From VFMC01 sp046331225 (GTDB lineage Bacteria; Actinomycetota; Acidimicrobiia; Acidimicrobiales; Ilumatobacteraceae): a DNA stretch of 64,000 nucleotides. The notes beneath the pieces were generated by a model. The model had not been told where the DNA came from, did no database searches, and was given only the letters and a program-made list of their open reading frames with translations. How positions within the stretch are numbered: position 1 is the stretch's first letter; every line of letters starts with the position of its first letter. Shown here one piece after another: positions 1 to 8,542 of this stretch. A program made the translations under genes and the position numbers. The DNA is taken from contig JAXLRF010000012.1 in NCBI GenBank assembly GCA_046331225.1, positions 61,799-125,798 of the forward strand, given 5' to 3'.

Positions 1-1224
1 CGAGCACGTGAAGGTGACGCCGCTCGTGTCGGCCGTGACCGAGGTCGCGTCACAGCCGGTGCTCGACGTGATGTCGCTCTCGGCGTCGGTCACCGTCCAG
101 CTCACGCCGACGTCGCTCGTGTACCACCCGTCGCCGCCGAGGGTGCCCGTCACGTTCGGCGTGATCACGGGCCCGGTCGCGTCGACCGGTTCACCGACCT
201 CGGTGGAGCCCGAGATGGTGATGGCGACGAACACGCCCTGGTCGTCGGTGACGAGCACACCCGAGTCGACACCGAAGCTGCAGGCGCCCGGTCCCGTGGT
301 CGTGACGATTCGACGGCTGGCGTCGGCGGGATCGGAGGCCAGCCTGCACGGCCCCGACACGCTGTACAGGTACGTGCTGCCCAGGGCGTTGGTCGCGCCG
401 ATGGTGAATGTGGTGGGGTGCCGCACCGACGCCGGCGGCACGTACCCCGGCGTCCAGAACAGGTACACCGGCGTGGCACTGATCTGGAAGTACCGCGTGA
501 GCACGTTCGAGAACTCGAACGGCCCCGTCGGCCGGGCGCGGGTGTCGAGCCGGCACTGCCCGGTGCCCGTCGGCGTGATGCGGTAGCTGGTCACGTTCGA
601 CGAGTCGCGACCGAGCAGCTCGGCCGTGCACGACCCGATCGTGGAGAAGTCGTAGATCGACGCCGTGTTGCTCTGGATCTCGACGACCGGCTTCTGATCG
701 GCGGTGATCTGTGCCCGCCAGTCGTCGACCCACGAGATCACCTGGGGGATGGTGTATCCACCGATGAACACGCTGCGCGTCTTGGTGATCCCGTCCTTGT
801 TGGCCTCGCCGGTGATCGTGCACCCGAACGAACCCACGGAGAGGTCGATGAGGTACCCCCACACGTACGGCGTGAACGTGTTGCCGAAGGTGCAGCCCGG
901 TCCGCCGTTGATGCGCACTCCTGCTCCCGGGACGTCGCCGGCGATGTACAGGTGCACCGTGGTGTTGATCGGCAGCGACGGCGGGATGTTCGAGCGTTCG
1001 ACCGGAGCGCCGAGCGAGACGAGCTCGAGGACCACGTCGTCGAGGGGATCGCTGCTCGATCCGCCACCGAGGCAGAACGTGCCGATGGTCAGGCACGGGT
1101 CGATCGCCGCGGCCGAGGGGGTGGACGAGCCGGGAATCGGGGCGTGGCCGACGAGCACGCTGGTGACGACCAGCAGGGCGACGGCCACGAGGTGGCGGAG
1201 GCGAGGGGTGGGGTCGGCGCGCAT
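1..1224 (-). CDS. Secreted Ig/HYR-like surface protein, C-terminus beyond window
   Basis: An open minus-strand frame runs from an ATG at 1224 to the left edge without a stop, so only the first 408 residues are visible. The N-terminus is a typical Sec signal peptide: RLRH, then a hydrophobic stretch AVALLVVTSVLVG, then a small-residue cleavage region near residue 38. The mature part is beta-rich and low in charge, with spaced Cys residues. At its visible end it has a motif, GWYTSDVGVSWTVTDAES, of the kind seen in HYR/Ig-like extracellular modules. An exported surface or adhesin-like protein is inferred. No enzyme motif is visible. The start is fixed by the signal peptide; the possible -10 TACAAC six bases upstream is weak. 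Confidence 0.8.
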   Translation of the reverse strand, partial: MRADPTPRLRHLVAVALLVVTSVLVGHAPIPGSSTPSAAAIDPCLTIGTFCLGGGSSSDPLDDVVLELVSLGAPVERSNIPPSLPINTTVHLYIAGDVPGAGVRINGGPGCTFGNTFTPYVWGYLIDLSVGSFGCTITGEANKDGITKTRSVFIGGYTIPQVISWVDDWRAQITADQKPVVEIQSNTASIYDFSTIGSCTAELLGRDSSNVTSYRITPTGTGQCRLDTRARPTGPFEFSNVLTRYFQISATPVYLFWTPGYVPPASVRHPTTFTIGATNALGSTYLYSVSGPCRLASDPADASRRIVTTTGPGACSFGVDSGVLVTDDQGVFVAITISGSTEVGEPVDATGPVITPNVTGTLGGDGWYTSDVGVSWTVTDAESDITSSTGCDATSVTADTSGVTFTCS

Positions 1225-1281
1225 GGCCGCGTTGTACGACGGGTGCGCAACGCGAGCGCAACGCCGGCGACGGCCGGGCGC

Positions 1282-4200
1282 TCAGAGCGCGTCGAGCACC
1301 GCCTGTGAGCGGCGCACCCACCACGGTCCGCAGCGACCCGCGAGCTCGACCGAGCGGTGCAGGTGGGCGCGCGCCGCATCGTGGTCGCCGACGGTGATCG
1401 CGAGCAGACCGAGCGTGTGGTCGACCGGGCCCAGGAAAACGCCCGGTCCGGGCTGGTATGCGAGCTGGCCGACCAGCGAGGTGCCTTGCGCGAGCAGCAC
1501 TCGGGCGTAGTCGACGTCGCCGACGGCATGGACCGCGGCGCCCGCCGTGGTGAACGTGGCGGGGAAGGTGTTGTTCTCGGGCAGGCCCGCTCGTCGCAAC
1601 TCGACCAGTTCGGCCGCCGCCTCGTCGAGCAGGCCGGCCGACGCCTGCACCCAGGCGAGCGCGCCGCCGATGCCTGCGATGTCGGGACGCGCCGCCCGCC
1701 AGGCGCTCACCGCCGCGACGGCCTCGGCCGCGCGTCCCTGCATCACGCGCAGCGCGGCGAGCTGGTTGGCGAAGGCCTGCATCGCATCGACGTGTGCTTC
1801 GTCGCCCCACACCGTGAAGGCTCCGCGGGTCAGCGGCTCGACGTCGTCGAGGCGGCCGTCGACGACGGCCATCACCGCCCGCCACACAGCGGTCGACCAC
1901 CGCAGCCGCTGCGAGCGCAGCACGACCGGATCGGCCGACAGGGCGTCGAGCTCGGCGTCGACCTCGGCGCGGTCGCCGCGCTGCAACAGGTCGCCCATGC
2001 GGCCGAAGCGCACCTGCGCGGCGAACCTGGGGTCGTGCCGGGCGGCGCGGATCACACGGTCGGCGAAGGCGATGCGCGCGTCGGTGTGCTCGGGGCGCCA
2101 GTGCACGATGCGGCTCGCACCGTACGCGGCGATCAGCGCGGTGTCCGAGCCGATGCGTTCGGCCTCGTCCATCGCGCGTCGGGCGGACGCCTGACGCTCG
2201 TCGGGGCCGGTCGTCCACAGCGCCAGGCGGCCGAGCACCTCCACACGTCGCAGCACGTCGGCGTCGGGCGGCGCCGCCACGGACGCGAGAGCAGGAGCGG
2301 TGTCGAGGCCCCGCAGCGCCTCGGTGAGCAGTGCTCGGCCGGAGGCCTCGGGCAACCACTCCGAACCCCCGCGGAACCCGCGGGTGGCGCCGAGCGCGGC
2401 CTCGGCGAACAACACCGGATCACCTGCGTCGCGCGCTGCATCCGCGGCGTCGAGGAACGCCTGGTGGGCCTCGTGGCTGTCGCCGTCGTCGATGCCGGCG
2501 CGGCCGATCACCAGCAGCAGCGCGGCTCGTTCGGCCGGGATGGCGGCGAGCTCGAGTGCACGGGTCGCGCGGCTCGCGGCCGCCTCGTACTCGAGGGAGC
2601 GCACGGCCAGGTCGGCCGCGTCGAGCGAGTACTGCACTGCCCGATCGCGCTCGCCGAGCGCCGCCGCGGCGACGAAGTGATCGGCGAGCTCGTCGACGCG
2701 GTCGGCCGACGCGCCGGCCGCACCCGACTCGAGTGCCAGACCGACGCGGCGGTGCAGCGCCATGCGCCGCGGTGCGGTGGTCGCGTCGAGGATCGCGTCG
2801 CGGACCAACCCGTGTGCGAACCGGCAGGTGCCGGGCCGGTCGGGGAGCGGCCTGACCAGGTGGGCTCGTATCGCGGCATCGATCACGTCGACCGCTCGCC
2901 CGAGCCCGCCGCCGGAACCGACGGCCGGGCCGTCGTCGAGCGCATCGCCCAACAGCGCGAGATCGAACGAGGTGCCGATCACCGCTGCGGTGGCGAGCAC
3001 CTCCGACGCGTCGGGCGAGAGGCCGGCGATGCGCGCCGCGACGAGGCCCTGCACGCCGGGGGCGGCGGCCGCACGGCGCAGGTCGCCCGACCACCGACCC
3101 TGGTCGTCGATCGCGAGGTCGCCGGTGGCGAGCAGGTGGCGCAGCGCCTCGCCGAGGAACAACGGGTTGCCGGCCGTGTCGTGGCGGAGCTGCTCGACGA
3201 GGCGGCGGGCCTCGTCGTCGAGGGGGTGCTCTGCGGCGGCCTCGGCCAGCGCCGCCGTGGCCTCGGCGTCGAGACCCGACAGCGCGAGCCGGGTGAGCGC
3301 GGCCTCGCGAACGGCTGCTTCGACGAGGGTCGCGAGCGCGGCGGTGTCGGCGGCGGGTCGGGTGATCGCGACCACGTGCACGTCGGCCTGCGGCCGGCGC
3401 ACCAGCCGCGTGATCACCGACATGGCGGCGGCGCCGGCCCACTGGGCGTCGTCGAGCACCACCACCAGTCGACCGTCGCGGCTGCGGTCGGCCAGGACGA
3501 CGGCGACCTCGTCGAGCACGGCCTCGCGCTCGCCGTCGTCGAGGGTCGCGGTCGTGGCGGCGCCGGTCCCCGGCTCGGAGCGCCCGGCGGGCCGCAGCCG
3601 TTCGAGCAACACCGCAGCCGCAGGCGCGTCGCCGAGCAGCTCGGCGAGCGGCGCGAGCGAGCCGGGCCGGTGCTGCTCGAATTGCGCGTGCGCGACGTCG
3701 GCGCCCTCCGCGTGCCACCGGTGGGCGGCCTCACGCACGAGCCGCGACTTGCCGATGCCCGGCTCGCCCTCCACCACCAGCACCCGGGCGCCGCCGCCGG
3801 TCGACGACCAGTCGAGCAGCGCTCGCAGTTCGGCGTCGCGGCCGACGAAGGGGACGTCGTCACGTGGCTGCAGCGCAGGCGGCAGTCGCCGACCCGTGGT
3901 GACCACGGGATCGGTGGCGCGGTGTCCGAGCACCTGCAGGTACGCCTGCTCGGTCTCGGGTGACGGGTCGACACCCAGCTCGTCGACCAGGACGGTGCGC
4001 AACCGCTGATACGCGCGCAGCGCCTCGCCACGCCTTCCCGCGTCGGCGTGCCAGGCCATCAGCGAGCGGGTCACCGTCTCGCGCAACGGGTCGAGCCCGA
4101 AGGCCTGCTCGGCCACCTCGACCGCGGTCGCGAGGTCGCCCGTCCGAGCGCTCGCGTGCGACCAGGCGTCGAGCGCGCGCAGCCGCAACGTCCGTGCCTG

Positions 4201-4713
4201 GCGGCGCAGCGCGTCGGCCCAGTCGGTCTCGACGTCGGCGAGCACGGGGGCTGCGAGCACGGTGGTCGCGTGGCGGGCGACCGGCACCAGATCGGGGCCG
4301 ATCGCGGTGGCGGCGTCGGCCAGCGCCGCCTCGACCTCGCGCAGCGCAGCCTCCGCCTCGACGAGGTCGATCGTCGCCGCGGTGACGTCGAGCTGCAGCA
4401 GGCCGTGCGACACGCGCACGACGTCGTCACCGAGGCCGGCGGCTCGGCCGACGTCGCGGATGCGGCTGAGGGCCGAGCGCACGGCCGACGGCCACGTGGG
4501 CGGCACCTCACCGGGCCAGATCGCCTCGGCCAACTCGTCACGGGTGATCGACCGGTGCCGCTCGAGGACCAGGTAGGCGAAGGCCCAGCGGGCCCGCCGG
4601 CCACCGAAGAGCTCGGTGTCGACGGGTACCCCGTCGCGGAGGATGCGGAGGCCGCCGCAGAGCTCGATCCGCACGCGTGGGCCGGACGGTTCGACCACGG
4701 GCCCGCTCGCCAT
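1282..4713 (-). CDS. SARP/AfsR-like transcriptional regulator with ATPase and TPR region
   Basis: The protein has 1143 residues. Residues about 10-100 form a winged-helix OmpR-type DNA-binding domain (GGLRILRDGVPVD, then GGRRARWAFAYLVL). A bacterial transcriptional activation domain follows to about residue 270 (RRGEALRAYQRLRTVLVDEL, GVDPSPETEQAYLQVL). An AAA/STAND ATPase comes next, with Walker A GEPGIGKSR near residue 315 and Walker B-like LVVVLDDAQW. The C-terminal half is alpha-helical and Ala-rich, like TPR repeats. Family knowledge suggests a pathway-level activator whose ATPase and TPR parts sense a signal; the target is unknown. No C-terminal LuxR helix-turn-helix is seen. It is transcribed toward the secreted-protein gene, with 57 bases between them. 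Confidence 0.9.
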   Translation of the reverse strand: MASGPVVEPSGPRVRIELCGGLRILRDGVPVDTELFGGRRARWAFAYLVLERHRSITRDELAEAIWPGEVPPTWPSAVRSALSRIRDVGRAAGLGDDVVRVSHGLLQLDVTAATIDLVEAEAALREVEAALADAATAIGPDLVPVARHATTVLAAPVLADVETDWADALRRQARTLRLRALDAWSHASARTGDLATAVEVAEQAFGLDPLRETVTRSLMAWHADAGRRGEALRAYQRLRTVLVDELGVDPSPETEQAYLQVLGHRATDPVVTTGRRLPPALQPRDDVPFVGRDAELRALLDWSSTGGGARVLVVEGEPGIGKSRLVREAAHRWHAEGADVAHAQFEQHRPGSLAPLAELLGDAPAAAVLLERLRPAGRSEPGTGAATTATLDDGEREAVLDEVAVVLADRSRDGRLVVVLDDAQWAGAAAMSVITRLVRRPQADVHVVAITRPAADTAALATLVEAAVREAALTRLALSGLDAEATAALAEAAAEHPLDDEARRLVEQLRHDTAGNPLFLGEALRHLLATGDLAIDDQGRWSGDLRRAAAAPGVQGLVAARIAGLSPDASEVLATAAVIGTSFDLALLGDALDDGPAVGSGGGLGRAVDVIDAAIRAHLVRPLPDRPGTCRFAHGLVRDAILDATTAPRRMALHRRVGLALESGAAGASADRVDELADHFVAAAALGERDRAVQYSLDAADLAVRSLEYEAAASRATRALELAAIPAERAALLLVIGRAGIDDGDSHEAHQAFLDAADAARDAGDPVLFAEAALGATRGFRGGSEWLPEASGRALLTEALRGLDTAPALASVAAPPDADVLRRVEVLGRLALWTTGPDERQASARRAMDEAERIGSDTALIAAYGASRIVHWRPEHTDARIAFADRVIRAARHDPRFAAQVRFGRMGDLLQRGDRAEVDAELDALSADPVVLRSQRLRWSTAVWRAVMAVVDGRLDDVEPLTRGAFTVWGDEAHVDAMQAFANQLAALRVMQGRAAEAVAAVSAWRAARPDIAGIGGALAWVQASAGLLDEAAAELVELRRAGLPENNTFPATFTTAGAAVHAVGDVDYARVLLAQGTSLVGQLAYQPGPGVFLGPVDHTLGLLAITVGDHDAARAHLHRSVELAGRCGPWWVRRSQAVLDAL

Positions 4714-4774
4714 GGACCGGGATTCTCACACCTCGTCGCGGGGGTGCCGGAAACCGTGCCGGTAACGTGCCCCC

Positions 4775-5227
4775 GTGGAGCCGATCACCTGGGTGTTCTT
4801 CGCCGCTTCGGTCGTGTGCACGTTCGTGATCGCCGCGGTGGTGATCGGTCGCGAGGCGCACCGGCTCGACGCCGTGGCCCCCCGGTCGGTGTACCTGATC
4901 GACGAGGTGGTCGAGTTCGTCGCCGAGTACCTGCCGCCCGAGACCCAGGCCCGCCTCACCCCGGCCGAGCTCGAGCAGCTGCTCACGTTCCACATGCGCT
5001 GGCTGCACGCCAAGGGCCTGCAGCCGGCGAACGTGATCGATCGCCGCCAGGACATCACCGACCTGGTGATCGTCGGGGAGGACGACCTCACCGCGTACCT
5101 GTTGTCGCAGGCCGACCAGGCGGGCATCGAGATCCTCGACGACGTCGACGTGGTGCACGTGGTCGACGCCCATCTGGCCTACTTCGAGGCCATCGGCGCC
5201 GTCGGCCCCAAGGCCATCGACCTCTGA
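4775..5227 (+). CDS. Small membrane-anchored protein of unknown function
   Basis: The protein has 150 residues and no family that I recognise. Residues 5-24 (TWVFFAASVVCTFVIAAVVI) form one transmembrane segment. The rest is a soluble acidic helical domain rich in Leu and Asp, probably cytoplasmic given the Arg/His residues after the segment. The GTG start is supported by a TAACGT hexamer at 4763-4768, six bases upstream. It diverges from the SARP regulator, with about 60 bases between the starts. The frame is convincing by codon use, but no function can be assigned. Confidence 0.75.
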   Translation: MEPITWVFFAASVVCTFVIAAVVIGREAHRLDAVAPRSVYLIDEVVEFVAEYLPPETQARLTPAELEQLLTFHMRWLHAKGLQPANVIDRRQDITDLVIVGEDDLTAYLLSQADQAGIEILDDVDVVHVVDAHLAYFEAIGAVGPKAIDL

Positions 5228-5270
5228 GCTGGGCCGTCGCAGCCCGCCCGCGATCCACCCGAAAAACGGG

Positions 5271-5299
5271 TTGAGCCGTCCGGCCTCGTGTGGTGAGAT
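5271..5299 (+). promoter_or_regulatory. Predicted promoter of the small RNA-like element
   Basis: A -35-like TTGAGC (5271-5276) and a -10-like TGAGAT (5294-5299) are separated by exactly 17 bases. Transcription would start near 5306, directly before a strong Shine-Dalgarno-like block. No experimental support is available. Confidence 0.35.
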
Positions 5300-5305
5300 G
5301 CGCTC

Positions 5306-5515
5306 ACCAGAGAAAGGAGGTGGTCCAGCTGAACAGTGAACGTCTTGGGACCCTGGAGGTGGTCGGTCGCTAGGCCGGCAGGCTGGACCGCCTGGCGAAT
5401 CCACGCCGATCTCCGCTGAACACCCCGCCGAAGCTGGTCCCGTCGGCAACACACACGGGTGTTCGGTCTCGTACCAGTCGTGACAGGGCAGGAGCCTCCG
5501 GGCTCCTGCTCTGTT
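5306..5515 (+). ncRNA. Candidate short transcript with extended 16S 3'-end complementarity
   Basis: This 324-base gap between genes holds no long ORF, but it looks like a compact transcription unit: promoter, an extreme Shine-Dalgarno-like block (5311-5329), a tiny ORF and a terminator hairpin. The block AGAAAGGAGGTGGTCCAGC pairs with the 16S rRNA 3' end over 19 positions with one G-U wobble. Normal ribosome sites pair over 4-7. A possible peptide frame begins at CTG 5329 (or GTG 5320) and stops at TAG 5371-5373. An overlapping frame from GTG 5336 to TGA 5419 encodes 27 residues with four Trp. It could be a leader peptide gene, a tiny protein gene or a ribosome-binding small RNA. I recognise no known RNA family. 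Confidence 0.4.
5488..5515 (+). terminator. Rho-independent-type terminator
   Basis: A perfect 9-bp stem (5488-5496 with 5501-5509) with a four-base loop is followed by TCTGTT. It closes the short transcript before the next gene. The T-run is weak, as is usual in high-GC actinobacteria. Confidence 0.6.
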
Positions 5516-5551
5516 CGCGTCCGGGCCCCGGTGACCGCTAGTTTCGGGCGC

Positions 5552-5776
5552 ATGGAACGGCCCACCCGCTTCGAACACACCCGGTTCCTCGGCGACAAGC
5601 GCACGCAGCTCGTGTACGACCTCGACACCTGGGACGACGAGGCCGTGATCGACGAGATCGTCGCGAGCGAGGTCGGGTTGTGCTTCGGCCCCGACACCCT
5701 GGTCGAGGCCCGCAATCGCGGCTACACGCTGGCCACGCCGGGCGCCACCCGTCGTCGCCGCAAGCCCCGTGCCTGA
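5552..5776 (+). CDS. Small basic-tailed protein, unknown function
   Basis: The protein has 74 residues, starting at ATG 5552. A TAGTTT hexamer at 5539-5544, exactly seven bases upstream, supports a leaderless mRNA and this start rather than an upstream in-frame GTG. The sequence has an acidic middle (DTWDDEAVIDEIVASE) and a strongly basic C-terminus (TRRRRKPRA). No domain is recognised. It lies 18 bases before the alpha/beta hydrolase-like gene, so the two may be cotranscribed. Confidence 0.6.
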   Translation: MERPTRFEHTRFLGDKRTQLVYDLDTWDDEAVIDEIVASEVGLCFGPDTLVEARNRGYTLATPGATRRRRKPRA

Positions 5777-5794
5777 TTTGCGGCGCCGTCACGC

Positions 5795-6550
5795 GTGAAC
5801 GGCAGCTTCACCTCCAACGGTCTCCAGCTCGCCCGCTACCTCGCGCGCCCGGCCGGTCGCGCCGACGCGCTGCCGGGCATCATCCTGTGCCACGGCTTCC
5901 CCGTCGGCCCGCTCGACGCTCGCCAGAGCGCGCTCACCTTTCCCGAGCTGATCGACCGCATCGCCAACGAGCAGCGGTGGGTCGCGATGACCTTCACGTT
6001 CCGCGGGTGCGGCACGAGCGAGGGTGACTTCTCGCTGCAGGGCTGGGTCGACGACCTGCGCAACGCGATCGACCACCTGATCGCCGAGGCCAACCCGACC
6101 GGCATCTGGCTGGTGGGCACCAACACGGGTGGCTCGATCGCGACGTGCGTCGCCGCCGACGATCCGCGCATCCGCGGTGCGGCACTGCTCAGCCCGCGGG
6201 CCGACTTCGACGACTGGGCCGCGCAACCGCGGCGGTTCCTCGAGCACGCCCGCGAGATCGGCGCGGTGCGCACCGCCGGCTACCCGCGCGCGTTCGACGA
6301 GTGGGCGCGCGAGCTGCGCCGGTTCCGTCCGGTCGACGCGGCCCGCCGGTTCGCGCCGCGCCCCATGCTCGTGATGCACGGCGAGGACGACGAGAGCGTG
6401 CCGGTCAGCGACGCGCGTCGACTGGCCGACGCGCACGGCAACGCCGAGCTGCGCGTCATCAACGGTGCCGGGCACCGGCTGCGCCACGACCCGCGCGCGG
6501 TCGCGGTGCTGCTCGGCTGGCTCGACCGCCAGAAGTCGCTCGCCACCTGA
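5795..6550 (+). CDS. Alpha/beta hydrolase-fold protein with Asn at the nucleophile position
   Basis: The protein has 251 residues and a full alpha/beta hydrolase layout: oxyanion-region HGFPVGP (33-39), then the nucleophile-elbow region, the acid segment HGEDDESVPV, and the catalytic His in GAGHRL. At the elbow the usual G-x-S-x-G reads G-T-N-T-G-G (108-113), so the serine position is Asn110. The acid and His parts are retained. This argues for a changed or lost hydrolase reaction, or a binding role. The start is GTG 5795. The next gene (galE) converges on it, and a hairpin lies between the stops. Confidence 0.85.
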   Translation: MNGSFTSNGLQLARYLARPAGRADALPGIILCHGFPVGPLDARQSALTFPELIDRIANEQRWVAMTFTFRGCGTSEGDFSLQGWVDDLRNAIDHLIAEANPTGIWLVGTNTGGSIATCVAADDPRIRGAALLSPRADFDDWAAQPRRFLEHAREIGAVRTAGYPRAFDEWARELRRFRPVDAARRFAPRPMLVMHGEDDESVPVSDARRLADAHGNAELRVINGAGHRLRHDPRAVAVLLGWLDRQKSLAT

Positions 6551-6554
6551 GGCG

Positions 6555-6573
6555 CGCGGGCGTCCGGCCCGCG
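6555..6573. terminator. Hairpin between convergent genes
   Basis: A 7-bp GC stem (6555-6561 with 6567-6573) and a five-base loop lie between the hydrolase-fold gene and galE. It could end transcription from both sides. There is no T-run. Confidence 0.35.
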
Positions 6574-6592
6574 TGTCGAGCGGTCGGGCCCG

Positions 6593-7576
6593 TCAGCTCG
6601 TGTAGCCGTCGAGGTGGGTGCTGTGCCAGCGCCAGGCGCTCGCGACGATCTCGTCGAGGCTCTTGGTGGCCTGCCAGCCCAGCACGGCCGCGATCCGGGT
6701 CGGGTCGGCGTACGTGCTGACCGGGTCGCCGGCGCGGCGGTCGACGATCTCGTAGGGCACGCTGCGGCCGCTGACCCGCTCGGTGGCGTGGATCACGTCG
6801 AGCACGCTGCTGCCGATGCCCGTGCCGACGTTGAGCGACACGGTCGCGCCGCCGCCGGCCAGGTGGTCGAGCGCCCGGATGTGCGCGTCGGCGAGGTCGT
6901 CGACGTGGATGTAGTCGCGGATGCACGTGCCGTCGGGCGTGGGGTAGTCGTCGCCGAACACCTGCACCGGCGGGCGCTTGCCGAGCACGGCCTTCATCAC
7001 GATCGGGATCAGGTTGAGCGAGTACCGCCAGTCCTCGCCGATCGCCGAGTCCTCGCTCGCGCCGGCGGCGTTGAAGTACCGCAGGTTGACGGCGCGCAGG
7101 TCGCGGGTGACGCCGTACCAGCCGAGGATCTTCTCGACCATCGCCTTGGTCTCGGCGTACACGCTCTCGGGTGCGATGGCGGCGTCCTCGGTGACCGGCA
7201 CCACGGCGGGGGTGCCGTTGACCGAGCAGCTCGACGAGAACACGATCTGGTGCACGTCGGCGGCGAGCATCGCCTCGACGAGCTCGACCGTGCCGGCCAC
7301 GTTGTTGCGCCAGTACTTGGCCGGCTCGATCATCGACTCGCCGACGTTCTTGTAGGCGGCGAAGTGCACCACCGAGGTGACACCGCGCGAGCGGCACAGG
7401 TCGATCACGAGGTCGCGGTCGCGGATGTCACCCTCGACCAGCTCGGCGCCGAGCAGTGCGGCGCGGTGGCCGAGCTCGAGCGTGTCGAGCACCACCACGT
7501 CGCGGCCGCGCTCGCGCAGCATGCGGACGGTGTGCGAACCGATGTAGCCGGCACCGCCGGTGACGAGGACGGTCAT
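6593..7576 (-). CDS. galE: UDP-glucose 4-epimerase
   Basis: The protein has 327 residues, the usual GalE length. It is a cytoplasmic NAD-dependent SDR enzyme that interconverts UDP-glucose and UDP-galactose. The Rossmann motif GGAGYIGSH is at residues 7-15. The catalytic region shows SSSCSVNG and the Y-x-x-x-K pair in SVYAETKAM, and the substrate region shows NLRYFNAAGA. The ATG start has a good ribosome site (GAGGAG). It lies 8 bases downstream of the UDP-glucuronate decarboxylase gene, so galE probably ends the minus-strand ugd operon and supplies galactose units for the surface glycan. Confidence 0.93.
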   Translation of the reverse strand: MTVLVTGGAGYIGSHTVRMLRERGRDVVVLDTLELGHRAALLGAELVEGDIRDRDLVIDLCRSRGVTSVVHFAAYKNVGESMIEPAKYWRNNVAGTVELVEAMLAADVHQIVFSSSCSVNGTPAVVPVTEDAAIAPESVYAETKAMVEKILGWYGVTRDLRAVNLRYFNAAGASEDSAIGEDWRYSLNLIPIVMKAVLGKRPPVQVFGDDYPTPDGTCIRDYIHVDDLADAHIRALDHLAGGGATVSLNVGTGIGSSVLDVIHATERVSGRSVPYEIVDRRAGDPVSTYADPTRIAAVLGWQATKSLDEIVASAWRWHSTHLDGYTS

Positions 7577-7584
7577 GGTGCTCC

Positions 7585-8541
7585 TCAGATCTGCTCGTGG
7601 AGGCGGAAGTGCTCGATCATGCGTGCGAGCCCGTCGCGCAGGTCGACCGACGGCTGCCAGCCGTGGGTGGTCGAGATCAGGGTGATGTCGGGCTGGCGCT
7701 GCAACGGGTCGCCCTCGCGCTCGGCCGGCAGCGGCACGGTGACGATCTGGCTGGTCGAGCCGGTGAGCTCGATCACCACCTCGGCGAGCTCGCGCATCGA
7801 GAACTCGCCCGGGTTGCCGACGTTCACCGGGCCGGTGATCGGACCGTCGAGCACGGCGATCAGGCCGCGTACCTCGTCGCTCACGTGGCAGAAGCTGCGT
7901 GTCTGCGCGCCGTCGCCGTGCAGGGTGATCGGCTCGCCCCGCAACGCCTGCAGCACGAAGGTGTTGACGACGCGGCCGTCGTCGGGCCGCATGCGCTCGC
8001 CGTAGGTGTTGAAGATGCGCACGATGCGCACGTCGAGGCCGTGCCAGCGGTGGTACGCCATCGTGATCGCCTCGCTGAACCGCTTGGCCTCGTCGTAGCA
8101 GCTGCGCGGGCCGATGCAGCTGACGTTGCCGAGGTAGCTCTCGGGCTGCGGGTGCACGAGCGGGTCGCCGTACACCTCGCTGGTGCTGGCGAGGAAGAAG
8201 CGAGCCTGCTGGGCGACCGCGAGGTCGAGCAGGTTGCGGGTACCGGTCGAGCCGACGGCGAGGATCTCGAGCGGCATCGTCGCGAAGTCGACGGGCGAGG
8301 CAGGGCTGGCGAGGTCGAGCACGGTGTCGTAGTCGCCCGAGGTGACCGAGTGCGGCAGCGGGGTGGTGACGTCGTGCTCGATCAGCGTGAACGACGGGTG
8401 GTCGAGCAGGTGGGCGACGTTGACGCGTCGACCGGTCGCGAAGTTGTCGACCACCGTGACGCGGTCGCCGCGTGCGACGAACACGTCGGCCATGTGCGAG
8501 CCGATGAACCCGCCGCCGCCCGCGAGCAGGTGGTGCGCCAT
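7585..8541 (-). CDS. UDP-glucuronate decarboxylase (UDP-xylose synthase)
   Basis: The protein has 318 residues from ATG 8541; the longer frame to 8592 would add a Pro/Ser tail not typical of SDRs. The Rossmann motif AGGGGFIGSH is at the N-terminus. Family features are STSEVYGDP, the catalytic SCYDEAKRFSEA with its Y-x-x-x-K pair, and RIFNTYGERM. It would convert UDP-glucuronate to UDP-xylose in the cytoplasm. Its start lies one base after the ugd stop, so translation is probably coupled, and the order ugd then decarboxylase matches the pathway order. An alternative is another UDP-sugar dehydratase of the same SDR subgroup. Confidence 0.87.
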   Translation of the reverse strand: MAHHLLAGGGGFIGSHMADVFVARGDRVTVVDNFATGRRVNVAHLLDHPSFTLIEHDVTTPLPHSVTSGDYDTVLDLASPASPVDFATMPLEILAVGSTGTRNLLDLAVAQQARFFLASTSEVYGDPLVHPQPESYLGNVSCIGPRSCYDEAKRFSEAITMAYHRWHGLDVRIVRIFNTYGERMRPDDGRVVNTFVLQALRGEPITLHGDGAQTRSFCHVSDEVRGLIAVLDGPITGPVNVGNPGEFSMRELAEVVIELTGSTSQIVTVPLPAEREGDPLQRQPDITLISTTHGWQPSVDLRDGLARMIEHFRLHEQI

Positions 8542-8542
8542 G

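Noticed and set aside
1357..3963. Plus-strand ORF of 868 codons opposite the SARP regulator
   Set aside because: No motif, and the minus strand has well-defined domains across the same span.
5336..5419. Trp-rich 27-residue peptide as a trp attenuator leader
   Set aside because: Four Trp codons and a terminator hairpin are present, but the downstream genes are not trp genes, no alternative antiterminator pairing was found, and the ribosome site is too far from this GTG.
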